From contig DATELH010000002.1 in the NCBI GenBank assembly GCA_035276765.1, forward strand, positions 620,001 to 684,000: a stretch of 64,000 nt of DNA, given 5' to 3'. Position 1 is the first letter of the stretch. Each line of letters opens with the position of its first letter. The notes beneath the pieces were generated by a model. That model did not search any database, had not been told where the DNA came from, and worked only from the letters and a program-made list of their open reading frames with translations. Source of the DNA: DATASD01 sp035276765 (GTDB lineage: Bacteria; Patescibacteriota; Saccharimonadia; Saccharimonadales; UBA4665). This document shows positions 1-8,445 of this stretch, in pieces. The position numbers and the translations under genes were made by a program.

Positions 1-87
1 CGAAATCCAGGCGTAGCCATGTTCGTCAGCGAGCAGCTTGCCTTGCATACTTTTGCCGGCACCGGCAACTCCGGTCAAAATAATCAT
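1..87 (-). CDS. P-loop (nucleoside/adenylate kinase-like) protein, N-terminal fragment
   Basis: Only the first 29 codons lie in the window; the gene runs off the left edge. The start is MIILTGVAGAGKS, a hydrophobic strand followed by a P-loop of the form GxxGxGKS, as in nucleoside monophosphate kinases. Its ATG overlaps the TGA of the upstream yqeY gene in an ATGA arrangement, so the two are probably co-translated. The family cannot be fixed from 29 residues: adenylate kinase-like is the best guess, another small ATP-binding kinase is possible. Confidence 0.6.
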   Translation of the reverse strand, partial: MIILTGVAGAGKSMQGKLLADEHGYAWIS

Positions 88-542
88 GAAGACTGCAGCC
101 TTTCTTTGACCAACCGCGCGATAACCGCACCGTCCGCCGCCCCCGCCGTCTTTTGCTTGACCGCCCCAATCACTTGGCCCATAGCCACCGGGCCAGTATT
201 CTCTAGTCCTGTGATAATTTCGTCAATAACTTTTAGAACTTCTGCCTCATCGAGTTGCTTGGGCAGGTATGCTTCAATGATAACTTTTTCAGCTAGCTCC
301 GCCTCTTGGCGGTCGGCACTCCCCCCCTTGGCATATAGATCGGCACTTTCCTGTCGTTTCTTTGCCTCTTTCGAGAGTAAGGCAATAATTTCTTCGTCTG
401 GCAGCCCTTGTTCACGCGCGCCTTTAGCTACCTCGGCATACAGAATTACGCTTTTGATGCCACGGAGTACGCGGGCGCGGTCTTTATCACCTGCTAATAA
501 AGCAGTCTTCAGATCCTGCTCGAGTTGTTGTTTTAGTCTCAC
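84..542 (-). CDS. yqeY: GatB/YqeY domain protein
   Basis: A 152-residue, highly charged helical protein, the usual length of the YqeY family. It carries the family pattern throughout: an N-terminal KQQLEQDLKTALLAGDK helix, ARVLRGIKS, a central Q-E-S-A-D-L-Y-A-K-G block, AYLPKQLDE, and a C-terminal MGQVIGAVKQKTAGAADG segment. YqeY resembles the tRNA-binding tail domain of GatB, the subunit of the tRNA-dependent amidotransferase; its own cellular role is not well established. Translation begins at GTG directly after the TAG stop of rpsU, and the stop overlaps the next gene, so rpsU-yqeY-kinase form a tight operon. Confidence 0.9.
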   Translation of the reverse strand: MRLKQQLEQDLKTALLAGDKDRARVLRGIKSVILYAEVAKGAREQGLPDEEIIALLSKEAKKRQESADLYAKGGSADRQEAELAEKVIIEAYLPKQLDEAEVLKVIDEIITGLENTGPVAMGQVIGAVKQKTAGAADGAVIARLVKERLQSS

Positions 543-758
543 CTATTTTTGGCCGAGCTTAATCTTTTTGATCTTGAGCGCCTTGCGTTCCTGACGGACG
601 ATTGCTTTAATGCGGCGTTCACGTTTGCTGATTGGCTTCTCGAAATACTGCGCTTGTTTTACAACAGCGATAACACCGGCTTGCTGCACCTTGCGGTTAA
701 AACGGCGCAAGAGGTTTTCAGCGGATTCTTTTGAGTCTTTACGGGTAACTTGTATCAT
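543..758 (-). CDS. rpsU: 30S ribosomal protein S21
   Basis: A 71-residue basic protein that begins MIQVTRKDSKESAENLLRRF and continues with the SKRERRIKAIVRQERKALK helix, the S21 pattern. S21 sits on the small-subunit platform near the anti-Shine-Dalgarno end of 16S rRNA and helps mRNA binding. There is no Shine-Dalgarno site. A TACAAT -10 box (769-774) ends only 10 bases before the ATG, so the transcript is probably leaderless or nearly so. The gene heads an operon with yqeY and a P-loop kinase. Confidence 0.95.
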   Translation of the reverse strand: MIQVTRKDSKESAENLLRRFNRKVQQAGVIAVVKQAQYFEKPISKRERRIKAIVRQERKALKIKKIKLGQK

Positions 759-768
759 TTCGTGTTCA

Positions 769-797
769 ATTGTAGAGTAACAGGGCTATTTTTGCAA
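769..797 (-). promoter_or_regulatory. rpsU promoter
   Basis: Read on the minus strand: -35 TTGCAA (792-797), 17-base spacer, -10 TACAAT (769-774). The predicted transcription start is within about 4 bases of the rpsU ATG. Confidence 0.75.
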
Positions 798-807
798 GTG
801 TTTACGC

Positions 808-1095
808 TTAAACGACTTGCTTTTTTTGGTTGGCACGTTGCGATTTCAGTACAATACTTTGCAACTCTTTAAAAATTGGGAATTGTTTGTTTGTGTGGTA
901 AATTTTGGTATTCCCTTGCTTTTCGGATATCAAAAACCCTACCTTCTCAAGCCGCTTCAGTTCGCGTTGGATATTGCCGGCATCTTCTTTAATCAACTTT
1001 GCAAGGCCCCGGACATGCGTCTTGAAGTCAGGGTACTTTGCATAGATGACTATGATTTTGCGGCGGACTCGTGAAGTAATAAAAACGTCTAACAT
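808..1095 (-). CDS. Winged-helix DNA-binding protein
   Basis: A small (95-residue) basic protein with a helix-turn-helix/winged-helix fold: RVRRKIIVIY, then RGLAKLIKEDAGNIQRELKRLEKVGFL (recognition helix) and a wing around SEKQGNTKIYH. It resembles the N-terminal domain of the regulator at 33584-34192, and that alignment supports the ATG at 1095; a TTG at 1116 would add seven residues. Such proteins usually repress transcription, but its targets are unknown. It stands alone between rpsU and the divergent priA. Confidence 0.7.
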   Translation of the reverse strand: MLDVFITSRVRRKIIVIYAKYPDFKTHVRGLAKLIKEDAGNIQRELKRLEKVGFLISEKQGNTKIYHTNKQFPIFKELQSIVLKSQRANQKKQVV

Positions 1096-1190
1096 AAGCT
1101 TTGTATTGTCATTCAAACAACGTACATAAAAGTATAGCGGGCGGGCGCAAACTTTTCAACATGTTTTTAGGTTTTTATCTACATTAAACC

Positions 1191-1196
1191 TATAAT
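1191..1196 (+). promoter_or_regulatory. -10 box of a probable leaderless priA transcript
   Basis: TATAAT ends 6 bases before the priA ATG at 1203. No strong -35 is visible and there is no Shine-Dalgarno site between the box and the start codon. Confidence 0.55.
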
Positions 1197-1202
1197 TACA
1201 GC

Positions 1203-3140
1203 ATGTATTACTTTGAAGTTTTGGTGGCAAGCCTCCAGTACCATGGAAGCGAAGCATTGACGTACACTGCCGAAACCATGCTAGCACCAGGGACTATTGT
1301 GCGCGTTCCGCTGCGCATGCAAAAAGTCCTGGGAATCGTGGTGCAGGAGACGCCAAAACCGGACTTTGTCGTTAAACCCATTGCCCAAGTTCTTCCTATC
1401 AAGCCCTTGCCCCCACAAACTTTTGAGTTTATTTCCTGGATTTCCTCTTATTATCCAGCACCACTCGGTGTCATCGTACAGTCATTTTTACCTACGGCGT
1501 TGTTAAATAAACATATTGAGGCGAGCCTTACGCCCTTTGTTCCTTCACCGATTACGCCAAAACTGCCGCCATTAACCGAGGAGCAGAAAATTGCTATCCA
1601 AAAAATCCGTACCCCAGGCATATTCTTACTCCATGGCGAAACTGGCAGCGGGAAAACCCGCGTCTACACAGAGCTCGCAGCGCAGGTGCTTGAGGCGAAG
1701 CAATCCGCGATAATTTTAACACCAGAAATCGGACTGACTTCCCAATTGGCCAACGAATTTCGAACACGTTTCGGTGAGCAAGTGGTGGTCATGCATTCGC
1801 AACTTACAGAGGTGGCGCGTCAAAAAGCATGGCTTCGCATCGCCCAAAGCAAACAGCCACTCGTGGTTATCGGTCCACGCTCTGCCCTGTTTAGTCCCTT
1901 GTCGCATATAGGCCTTATCGTGGTCGACGAAGTGCACGAAAATGCTTATAAACAAGAACAGGCGCCACACTATCACGCTGCGCGTGCCGCCGCTAAGCGA
2001 GGTCAACTTTACAACAGCATTGTCGTCCTTGGCTCGGCTACACCACCGGTTGTCGATTATTTTTTGGCAGAAAAAAAACAGCGGCCCATTATTCGCATGC
2101 AGCAACTAGCTCGCGGTAAAACAGCACACCAAACTCACGTGAGCATTGTTGACCTTAAAGACCGCGCGCAATTTTCAAAAAGCCCCCACCTCTCAAAAAA
2201 ACTGGTCGCTGCCATCGAGCAAACGCTTGCCAAAAACGAACAAGTACTTCTGTTTCTCAACCGGCGCGGTACGGCCCGTATGGTGTTTTGCGAAAAATGC
2301 GGCTGGCAAGCCGCATGCCCACGCTGTGATTTACCCCTGGTATACCACGGCGACGACCACACTATGCGCTGCCACACCTGTGGATTTCAACGTGCAACTG
2401 TCTCGAGCTGTCCGGAATGTAAAAATCCATCAGTCATTTTCAAAACTGTGGGCACTAAGGCGATCGTTGCTGAAGTAGCAAACCTTTTCCCTCAAGCCAA
2501 TGTCCAACGTTTCGATACCGATAACAAGCGTGGCGAGCGTATTGAGCAACATTTCGAGGCAGTTAAAAGTGGCGCCGTAGACATCATTGTCGGTACACAA
2601 ACACTGGCCAAGGGCTTAGACTTGCCACGGCTAGGTTTGGTCGGTGTAATCATGGCCGACACGACACTCTATCTGCCAGACTATAACTCCGAGGAGCGCA
2701 CCTACCAACTACTCGCTCAAGTTATTGGACGCGTCGGACGCGGCCATCGCGACAGTCAAGCCATCATCCAAACCTACATGCCAGAAAGTCCGCTATTGCG
2801 GGCTATCCTGCAAAAAGACTGGTACAGTTTCTATCAAAAAGAGCTGGCCGAACGGAAGGCCTTTTTGTTTCCTCCGTACTGTTACATCTTGAAACTTTGG
2901 TGTCGGCGAGCCAGTTCCGACACCGCCAAGAAGGCCGCGGAACAGCTCGCTAGCAACCTCCAGAAGCTCGGACGACGTGTTGTTGTTGAAGGTCCTGCGC
3001 CATCGTTTCATGAAAAAGTAGTCGGCAAGTACCAGTGGCAGCTCATCTGCAAAGCAAAGGACCGCGCCGAGCTGCTCGCAATCATCAGCGCGTTGCCAAG
3101 CGGCTGGTCGTATGACATCGATCCGGCTAATCTTTTGTAA
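1203..3140 (+). CDS. priA: Primosomal protein N' (PriA helicase)
   Basis: A superfamily 2, 3'-to-5' DNA helicase that reloads the replisome at stalled forks. In order: an N-terminal DNA-binding domain (about residues 1-110), Walker A GETGSGKT (about 146-153), Walker B-like DEVH (about 241), a zinc-binding insertion with paired cysteines (CEKC, CPRC, CHTC, CPEC, about 363-415), and helicase motifs including GTQTLAKGLD and QVIGRVGRG. At 645 residues it is slightly shorter than E. coli PriA (732), mostly at the N-terminus. It is followed by def and fmt on the same strand. Confidence 0.96.
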   Translation: MYYFEVLVASLQYHGSEALTYTAETMLAPGTIVRVPLRMQKVLGIVVQETPKPDFVVKPIAQVLPIKPLPPQTFEFISWISSYYPAPLGVIVQSFLPTALLNKHIEASLTPFVPSPITPKLPPLTEEQKIAIQKIRTPGIFLLHGETGSGKTRVYTELAAQVLEAKQSAIILTPEIGLTSQLANEFRTRFGEQVVVMHSQLTEVARQKAWLRIAQSKQPLVVIGPRSALFSPLSHIGLIVVDEVHENAYKQEQAPHYHAARAAAKRGQLYNSIVVLGSATPPVVDYFLAEKKQRPIIRMQQLARGKTAHQTHVSIVDLKDRAQFSKSPHLSKKLVAAIEQTLAKNEQVLLFLNRRGTARMVFCEKCGWQAACPRCDLPLVYHGDDHTMRCHTCGFQRATVSSCPECKNPSVIFKTVGTKAIVAEVANLFPQANVQRFDTDNKRGERIEQHFEAVKSGAVDIIVGTQTLAKGLDLPRLGLVGVIMADTTLYLPDYNSEERTYQLLAQVIGRVGRGHRDSQAIIQTYMPESPLLRAILQKDWYSFYQKELAERKAFLFPPYCYILKLWCRRASSDTAKKAAEQLASNLQKLGRRVVVEGPAPSFHEKVVGKYQWQLICKAKDRAELLAIISALPSGWSYDIDPANLL

Positions 3141-3164
3141 TAACACCGGTATATAGGCTATACT
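3135..3164 (+). promoter_or_regulatory. def promoter (leaderless type)
   Basis: TTGTAA (3135-3140, overlapping the priA stop), 18-base spacer, TATACT (3159-3164). The -10 box ends 7 bases before the def ATG and no ribosome-binding site fits between. Confidence 0.55.
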
Positions 3165-3171
3165 TTTTGTC

Positions 3172-3744
3172 ATGGATAGAAAAAGTATCATTGCTTTGCC
3201 GAATCCCCATTTGCGGCAACGTTCTAAAAAAATCGGCATTGTCGACGAGACTACTAAAAAACTTATCGAGGACATGAAGACCGCGACCCTCGACTGGGAA
3301 GATAGCCGCGAGCATGAAGTTGGAGTGGCATTGGCTGCCATCCAGGTAGACCAACCCCTGAGAATTGTCGTAGTCCGTAATAATTTTGACAACAAAAACG
3401 ATCGCACTTTTACTGTTTTCATCAACCCCATTATTACAAAGTACGAAGGAAACATCGAAGGAGATTTTGAAGGCTGCCTAAGTGTCCCTGATGTGTACGG
3501 CAAAGTCCCGCGCCACACTAAAGTGCGTGTGAAAGCACAAGATATCAACGGCCGCGAATTTCGGATCACGGCAGAAGGCTTCTTGGCGCGCGTCTTTCAG
3601 CACGAGATTGACCACACCAATGGGATCGTTTTTATCGACCACATAAAGGAAAGTCCAGAGGCGTTCTTCCGCCTCAAAGAAGATGGTCATTTGGAAAAAC
3701 TGGATTATGCAAAAGATATCAAAACCAATCGTATTCTTTGGTAG
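3172..3744 (+). CDS. def: Peptide deformylase
   Basis: Removes the formyl group from the initiator methionine of new proteins, using a metal ion held by one cysteine and two histidines. All three motifs are present: GVALAAIQ (51-58; the usual third-position glycine is alanine), EGCLSVP (101-107, metal-binding Cys) and HEIDH (145-149, metal ligands and catalytic Glu). The length of 190 residues is normal. The 3' end overlaps the start of fmt, which adds the formyl group that this enzyme removes; the def-fmt pairing is common in bacteria. Confidence 0.96.
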   Translation: MDRKSIIALPNPHLRQRSKKIGIVDETTKKLIEDMKTATLDWEDSREHEVGVALAAIQVDQPLRIVVVRNNFDNKNDRTFTVFINPIITKYEGNIEGDFEGCLSVPDVYGKVPRHTKVRVKAQDINGREFRITAEGFLARVFQHEIDHTNGIVFIDHIKESPEAFFRLKEDGHLEKLDYAKDIKTNRILW

Positions 3745-4636
3745 CGGCCCTGTCGCAGCCAAAAGTCTTGAAATGCTCATGCGGCATTGTGCCATTGAGG
3801 CAGTAGTTACGAAGCCGCGGCCAGTACATCACAAGGGCGACGTGCCAGTCCTCCGGGTCGCCAAAGAGCACAACCTGACGGTCCACACCGTCACCGATAA
3901 ACGCTCACTGGACACTCTAATAGATACCAGTCCGTTCTCGAGCCAACTGGGCATCTTGATCGATTTTGGCATTATTGTTTCGCAAAAAGTTATAGATTAC
4001 TTTTCTAAGGGCATCATTAACAGCCACTTCTCCTTACTGCCCGAGTGGCGCGGCGCCGATCCCATTACCTTTTCGATCTTAAGCGGCCAAAAACAAACTG
4101 GTGTGAGTCTCATGCTTCTAACGGCCGGCATGGATGAAGGGCCGTTGCTCGCCCAAGCCCCCTACGACATTAGTCCTAACACGACAACCCCGGCGTTAAC
4201 CGATGCACTTATAGAACTCAGTGACAACGCATTGCAAACCGTACTCCCTCTTTGGGCCAATGGAAAAGCTCAGGCCTTGCCGCAAGACCTTGTAACAATG
4301 GCTGCTTCAAAAACGCCGACCTATTCGCGAAAACTAGAAAAGCAAGACAGCATTTTGGACTGGAATAAGCCCGCCGAGGTGCTCGAGCGAGAGATTCGGG
4401 CGTTCACCGACTGGCCGAAGAGCCGCGCAACTTTCGGCGATCTAGAAGTAATTATCACAAAAGCCCATGTCGCCCAGAACGCCGGTACGGCTGGAAAAGT
4501 TGCTATTATTGGCAAGAAACCGGCAGTCTATTGCAGCACAGGAGCACTTGTATTTGATCTGATAAAACCCGCCAGCAAAAAAGAAATGACCGGCGAGGCA
4601 TTTCTCGCCGGCTATAAGCGCCTCTTTTTGTCGTAA
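3707..4636 (+). CDS. fmt: Methionyl-tRNA formyltransferase
   Basis: Transfers a formyl group from 10-formyltetrahydrofolate to Met-tRNA(fMet). The N-terminal Rossmann domain begins KPIVFFGSGPVAAKSLEML; the catalytic region holds the HFSLLPEWRGADPI motif (about residues 106-119), and a C-terminal beta-barrel domain follows. The chosen ATG (3707, 309 residues) starts directly before the conserved strand and overlaps def by 38 bases; an upstream ATG at 3683 would add eight non-conserved residues. No folate gene is visible in the window. Confidence 0.94.
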   Translation: MQKISKPIVFFGSGPVAAKSLEMLMRHCAIEAVVTKPRPVHHKGDVPVLRVAKEHNLTVHTVTDKRSLDTLIDTSPFSSQLGILIDFGIIVSQKVIDYFSKGIINSHFSLLPEWRGADPITFSILSGQKQTGVSLMLLTAGMDEGPLLAQAPYDISPNTTTPALTDALIELSDNALQTVLPLWANGKAQALPQDLVTMAASKTPTYSRKLEKQDSILDWNKPAEVLEREIRAFTDWPKSRATFGDLEVIITKAHVAQNAGTAGKVAIIGKKPAVYCSTGALVFDLIKPASKKEMTGEAFLAGYKRLFLS

Positions 4637-4637
4637 G

Positions 4638-5354
4638 CTATGCTGCCTGTGGTGGCTGTTGGTGATCTTGCGGCTCCCAGGGGGCTGGAGACGGAGATGG
4701 CATACTTGGCTGTGAGGTTTGATACCCTGGCTGCCCATTCGTAGGCTGTTGCGGGTGTTGCTGGGGCATTTGTGGACTAGGTTGCTGGGGCGGCTGTTGT
4801 GGTGACTGCGGTTGCTGCGGTCCCGCAAACTGCTGAGGCTGAGGGCCATAACCATAGCTGTTTTGCCCCTGAGGAACTTGCGGTTGCGGCGGCGTTGGAG
4901 CCTGCCAGTTTCCTTGCTGGGGCGCTGGCATTGAAGGTTGCTGCCACTGCGACGGCTGTTGTGGTGGCTGAGGTTGCTGAGGCGCAAACGATTGGGGCTG
5001 GGATGGCGGCACCGCTTGCTGCTGAGGTGGCAATTGGCCGTTCGCAGAAGCAGACGCCAAAATCTGCGGTGCTACTTGGCGAATCTCCACCTTCAAGTTC
5101 TCAAACTCCGAGGACACCACCTCTTTATAGTGTGGAAACTTGGTTTCTAGCCAATGCAGTGCGCCCGCTTCATCGTTGTTTTTAATAAATTGTTCAAATT
5201 CATCGAGCTGTTGATCGGTCATTTGTTGCGCAAGTTTCATACCCACGCGCATTTCAAGCGTCTCATAAATGTGTGCAAGCATGCGCTTCTTTTCTTCAAG
5301 TGGTAGCGCGTTCAGGCCAAGTTCTTGCAACAGATCGTCGTTTAGCTTAATCAT
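4638..5354 (-). CDS. Pro/Gln-rich protein with a conserved helical N-terminal domain
   Basis: 238 residues. The first ~100 form a charged helical domain (LQELGLNALPLEEKKRML, then DQQLDEFEQFIKNNDE) of a kind that recurs in Patescibacteria; I think it is the DUF5663-type domain but could not check. The rest is a long low-complexity tail of Pro, Gln, Ser and Gly (PQQQ, PPQ and QPQ runs) that is probably disordered. No signal peptide or membrane segment is present. It converges on fmt with one base between the stops. Function unknown. Confidence 0.7.
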   Translation of the reverse strand: MIKLNDDLLQELGLNALPLEEKKRMLAHIYETLEMRVGMKLAQQMTDQQLDEFEQFIKNNDEAGALHWLETKFPHYKEVVSSEFENLKVEIRQVAPQILASASANGQLPPQQQAVPPSQPQSFAPQQPQPPQQPSQWQQPSMPAPQQGNWQAPTPPQPQVPQGQNSYGYGPQPQQFAGPQQPQSPQQPPQQPSPQMPQQHPQQPTNGQPGYQTSQPSMPSPSPAPWEPQDHQQPPQAA

Positions 5355-5400
5355 GGGTCATCCTTTTATAGCTTCATTCTAACATAGTGTTTCGTAAGTG

Positions 5401-7161
5401 CTACAAACTCCGGGCCACCGTCTCACGGGTAAAGGCCTCGAGGCGGTCGCCAACCTCTAGGTCAACTCGGGCTGTCGAACGAAAACTTAGGCCACACATT
5501 TCACCCTCAAAGACTTCTTTGGCGTCTTGAGGACCACGCTTAAGGTTGGTGATTTCTACTTCGGCAAGCACCTCATCGCCGCGCATAACACGCGCTAAGG
5601 CCGGCGCAAGCAACTTGCCTTTAGTAACTTCACCACCACAAATCACTTCAGCCTTTGTAGTCTTAAAGATGCCCTTCACAACAAGACGACCCAAGTCTTT
5701 TTCCACAATCTCGGGAGCCAAAAGTTTGGTAAGCTCTTCTTTTACATCATCAATTAGTTCGTAGATAACCCTGTATAAGCGAATACTCACTTTATCGCGG
5801 CTTGCCAAACGCTTAATGTTTGTCGGAGCAGTTACGTTGAAACCATAGATAATGGCGTTGCTAGTCGTTGCTAAATGCACATCATTGTCGGTAATAGCGC
5901 CTGCGCTCGCACTTACGATGCGTACGGCAACTTCTTCAGTTTCAAGCGCTTTCAAACTATCAATCACCGATGTTAGCGAGCCCTGCACGTCGGCTTTTAC
6001 AATAATATTAAATTCTTGGAGCTTGTTATTGCGATTAATCATCCGGATAAGCTCGCTGCTATTCATATCGCTTGTGCCCGAGCCTCGCTTATTGAGGGCC
6101 ACCTGTTCTGCCTTGGCACGAGCAAGCTTCTCATTGGCAACAACCATAAACTCGTCGGCAAATTCTGGCAATGATTTGAAGCCTGTCATGATGACTGGCA
6201 TAGATGGCGTTGCAGTATTTACAGCCTTTCCGTCGGTAGACTCCAGATTTCGGATTTTAGCGTATGTTGTACCTGCAACAACAAAGTCACCTTTTTTTAG
6301 TGTCCCTTCCTCGATGAGTGCATGAGCAATCGGGCCGCGGCCTTGCTCAACATGCGCCTCAATGATAAGTCCGCGAGCCGGCTCCTCGATCTCGGCACGG
6401 AAATCTTCCACATCTGCAACCAAGAGAATCATATCAAGCAAATTATCGATCCCCTGTTTTGTCTTAGCGGAAACTTCGATTGCCAGCGTGTCGCCACCCC
6501 ATTCCTCAACCAACAACTCTTGTTCGGCAAGTTGCTGTTTTACGCGGTTAGCATCGGCACCCTCTTTATCTACCTTGTTGATCGCTACGATAATTTTGGC
6601 AGCAGCCTTGCGCGCATAGCGAATGGCCTCGAGTGTTTGAGGCTTTATGCCATCGTCTGCGGCAACCACAATGATAACGATATCCGTAAGATGCGCACCG
6701 TGCTCCCGAATAGCGGCAAATGCTTCATGACCTGGCGTATCTAGAAAAGTAATAGCACGTTTGTTATGTGTGATCTGATAGGCGGAAATATGCTGCGTGA
6801 TGCCGCCGGCCTCACCTTTAGCAACTTGGGCGCCGCGAATGGCGTCAAGTAAGCTGGTTTTACCATGGTCAACATGGCCCATTACTGCAACCACCGGTGG
6901 ACGGCTGACAGCTGTGTCGCTGTCCGTTGCGTGTTTTTCGCGAACCGGCAGAACCTGCTCCTGAGCTTTACGTGTTAGCTCAACGTCGAGCCCCAGTTCA
7001 CTCACGATAATTTGAGCGGTGTCAAAATCGATCCGCTCATTTACCGTAGCCATCACGCCGTTTTTCATGAGCTCGCCGATCAGACGAGTGACCGGGAGCA
7101 TGAGTTTTTCGGCAAGAGTGCCAACAGTTGTCATGTCTTCGATTTCAATTGTTCGAGCCAT
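5401..7161 (-). CDS. infB: Translation initiation factor IF-2
   Basis: A GTPase that brings fMet-tRNA to the 30S subunit and promotes subunit joining. It has GHVDHGKT (G1, about residues 95-102), DTPGHEAF (G3) and NKVDKEGA (G4), followed by the beta-barrel and C-terminal fMet-tRNA-binding domains. At 586 residues it is a short form, with only a ~40-residue IF2_N-like segment before the linker. The start was set at 7161 (MARTIEIEDM) because a strong AAGGAG lies upstream; the frame stays open for 12 further codons. Confidence 0.95.
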   Translation of the reverse strand: MARTIEIEDMTTVGTLAEKLMLPVTRLIGELMKNGVMATVNERIDFDTAQIIVSELGLDVELTRKAQEQVLPVREKHATDSDTAVSRPPVVAVMGHVDHGKTSLLDAIRGAQVAKGEAGGITQHISAYQITHNKRAITFLDTPGHEAFAAIREHGAHLTDIVIIVVAADDGIKPQTLEAIRYARKAAAKIIVAINKVDKEGADANRVKQQLAEQELLVEEWGGDTLAIEVSAKTKQGIDNLLDMILLVADVEDFRAEIEEPARGLIIEAHVEQGRGPIAHALIEEGTLKKGDFVVAGTTYAKIRNLESTDGKAVNTATPSMPVIMTGFKSLPEFADEFMVVANEKLARAKAEQVALNKRGSGTSDMNSSELIRMINRNNKLQEFNIIVKADVQGSLTSVIDSLKALETEEVAVRIVSASAGAITDNDVHLATTSNAIIYGFNVTAPTNIKRLASRDKVSIRLYRVIYELIDDVKEELTKLLAPEIVEKDLGRLVVKGIFKTTKAEVICGGEVTKGKLLAPALARVMRGDEVLAEVEITNLKRGPQDAKEVFEGEMCGLSFRSTARVDLEVGDRLEAFTRETVARSL

Positions 7162-7214
7162 TACTAGACACTCCTTCCTGCCGCTATCGGCGTGCACGTA
7201 CTCCTTACATGCGA

Positions 7215-8282
7215 TTATTTAGCGCTTTTGAGGCTCAGCGCAATTTTGCGTGCCTCAGTGTCGATATCGATAACCTTAAACTGTTTCTTCTCGTTGAGCT
7301 TGAAGATTTGTTCAGGGTCGACAGCTTCATCGTCGCTCATCTCGGAGACATGCACGAGCGCCTCAACTGATGCTGAAAGCTGCACGAACGCGCCAAAGGG
7401 TGTGATACGGGTAATTTTACCCTCAACGATGTCGCCCTTCTTGAAAGCTTTAACTTCTTTAAGCCATGGGTCTTCGGTCATTTGTTTGAGGCTCAAGCTT
7501 AGCCGATCTTTGTCGATAGCAATAATCTTGGCTTCAACTTTGTCGCCCACTTTGACGTAGTCGCGCGGGTCTTCGACGCGTTCCCAGGAAATTTCAGAAA
7601 TGTGGATTAGGCCCTCAATGCCATCAACGTTCACGAAAGCTCCAAAATCGATGACGCCCGTTACGACGCCTTCAACCACGTCCCCAACCTTAAGCTCAGC
7701 AAAGCGAGCCTGCATGTCGTCCTTTACTGCTTCTTTTTCAGAAAAAATCAGTTTATTGTCTTTGCGGCTCACATCGAGAACGCGAACGCGAATAGGTTTG
7801 TTAACCAATGTGTTCAGTTTTTGTAAGATTTCGTCCTTGTCGGCGCCCGAGACGCGTGGATAATGGCCGGCAGCCAACTGCGAAACCGGCAAGAAGCCAC
7901 GGATGCCTTCAAGCTCAACCAGCAAACCACCACGGTTTGCGTCGTATGGCGAAACTTCGATGATTTCTTGTGCGTCAAAAATGCGTTTGAGTTCGTCCCA
8001 ACCACGGTCTTTAGCGGCACGCTTCATGCTGAGGAGCGCATAACCTTCATCGAGCTCTGGATCGATAACGCTTACAGTGACTGTATCGCCTTCGTTCAGG
8101 TTTTGACCGTGGCCAATTTCGCGGCGCATAACTACGCCGACACCCTTGGCGCCAAGGTCGATCCATACCTCGTGCTTGCGAACAGAGCTTACGACTCCTT
8201 CGACAACCTCGCCTGCTTCAAGTTGTTTGACGTCATGCTGTGCGAGCAGATCGTCCATAGTTACGTTAGTATTTTTTGACAT
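7215..8282 (-). CDS. rpsA: 30S ribosomal protein S1 / S1-domain RNA-binding protein
   Basis: 355 residues made of four S1 (OB-fold) repeats at roughly 20-90, 105-175, 195-262 and 280-350; repeats 3 and 4 carry the typical VEGVVTGVIDFGAFV and VEGKITRITPFGAFV strands. S1 binds single-stranded mRNA and feeds it to the 30S subunit. Four repeats is fewer than the six of E. coli S1 and matches short forms in Gram-positives and CPR bacteria. A near-perfect promoter and an AAGGAGG ribosome-binding site precede it. infB follows after 53 bases. Confidence 0.9.
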   Translation of the reverse strand: MSKNTNVTMDDLLAQHDVKQLEAGEVVEGVVSSVRKHEVWIDLGAKGVGVVMRREIGHGQNLNEGDTVTVSVIDPELDEGYALLSMKRAAKDRGWDELKRIFDAQEIIEVSPYDANRGGLLVELEGIRGFLPVSQLAAGHYPRVSGADKDEILQKLNTLVNKPIRVRVLDVSRKDNKLIFSEKEAVKDDMQARFAELKVGDVVEGVVTGVIDFGAFVNVDGIEGLIHISEISWERVEDPRDYVKVGDKVEAKIIAIDKDRLSLSLKQMTEDPWLKEVKAFKKGDIVEGKITRITPFGAFVQLSASVEALVHVSEMSDDEAVDPEQIFKLNEKKQFKVIDIDTEARKIALSLKSAK

Positions 8283-8373
8283 GTTGTGTCATGCCTCCTT
8301 ATGTAGTGTATTTCCGTTAGTCTGGAATACAGCCCTAGTGGCTGCATGCTCCAAAACTGCAAGATTACACTCC

Positions 8374-8402
8374 ATTATACTGCCTTTCTCTCTTAACGTC
8401 AA
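8374..8402 (-). promoter_or_regulatory. rpsA promoter
   Basis: Minus strand: TTGACG (8397-8402), 17-base spacer, TATAAT (8374-8379). It lies about 90 bases upstream of the rpsA ATG; AAGGAGG sits just before the coding region. Confidence 0.8.
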
Positions 8403-8445
8403 AGCGTGGCATAAAACTACGCCGCCATGCTACACTAAATGTGCT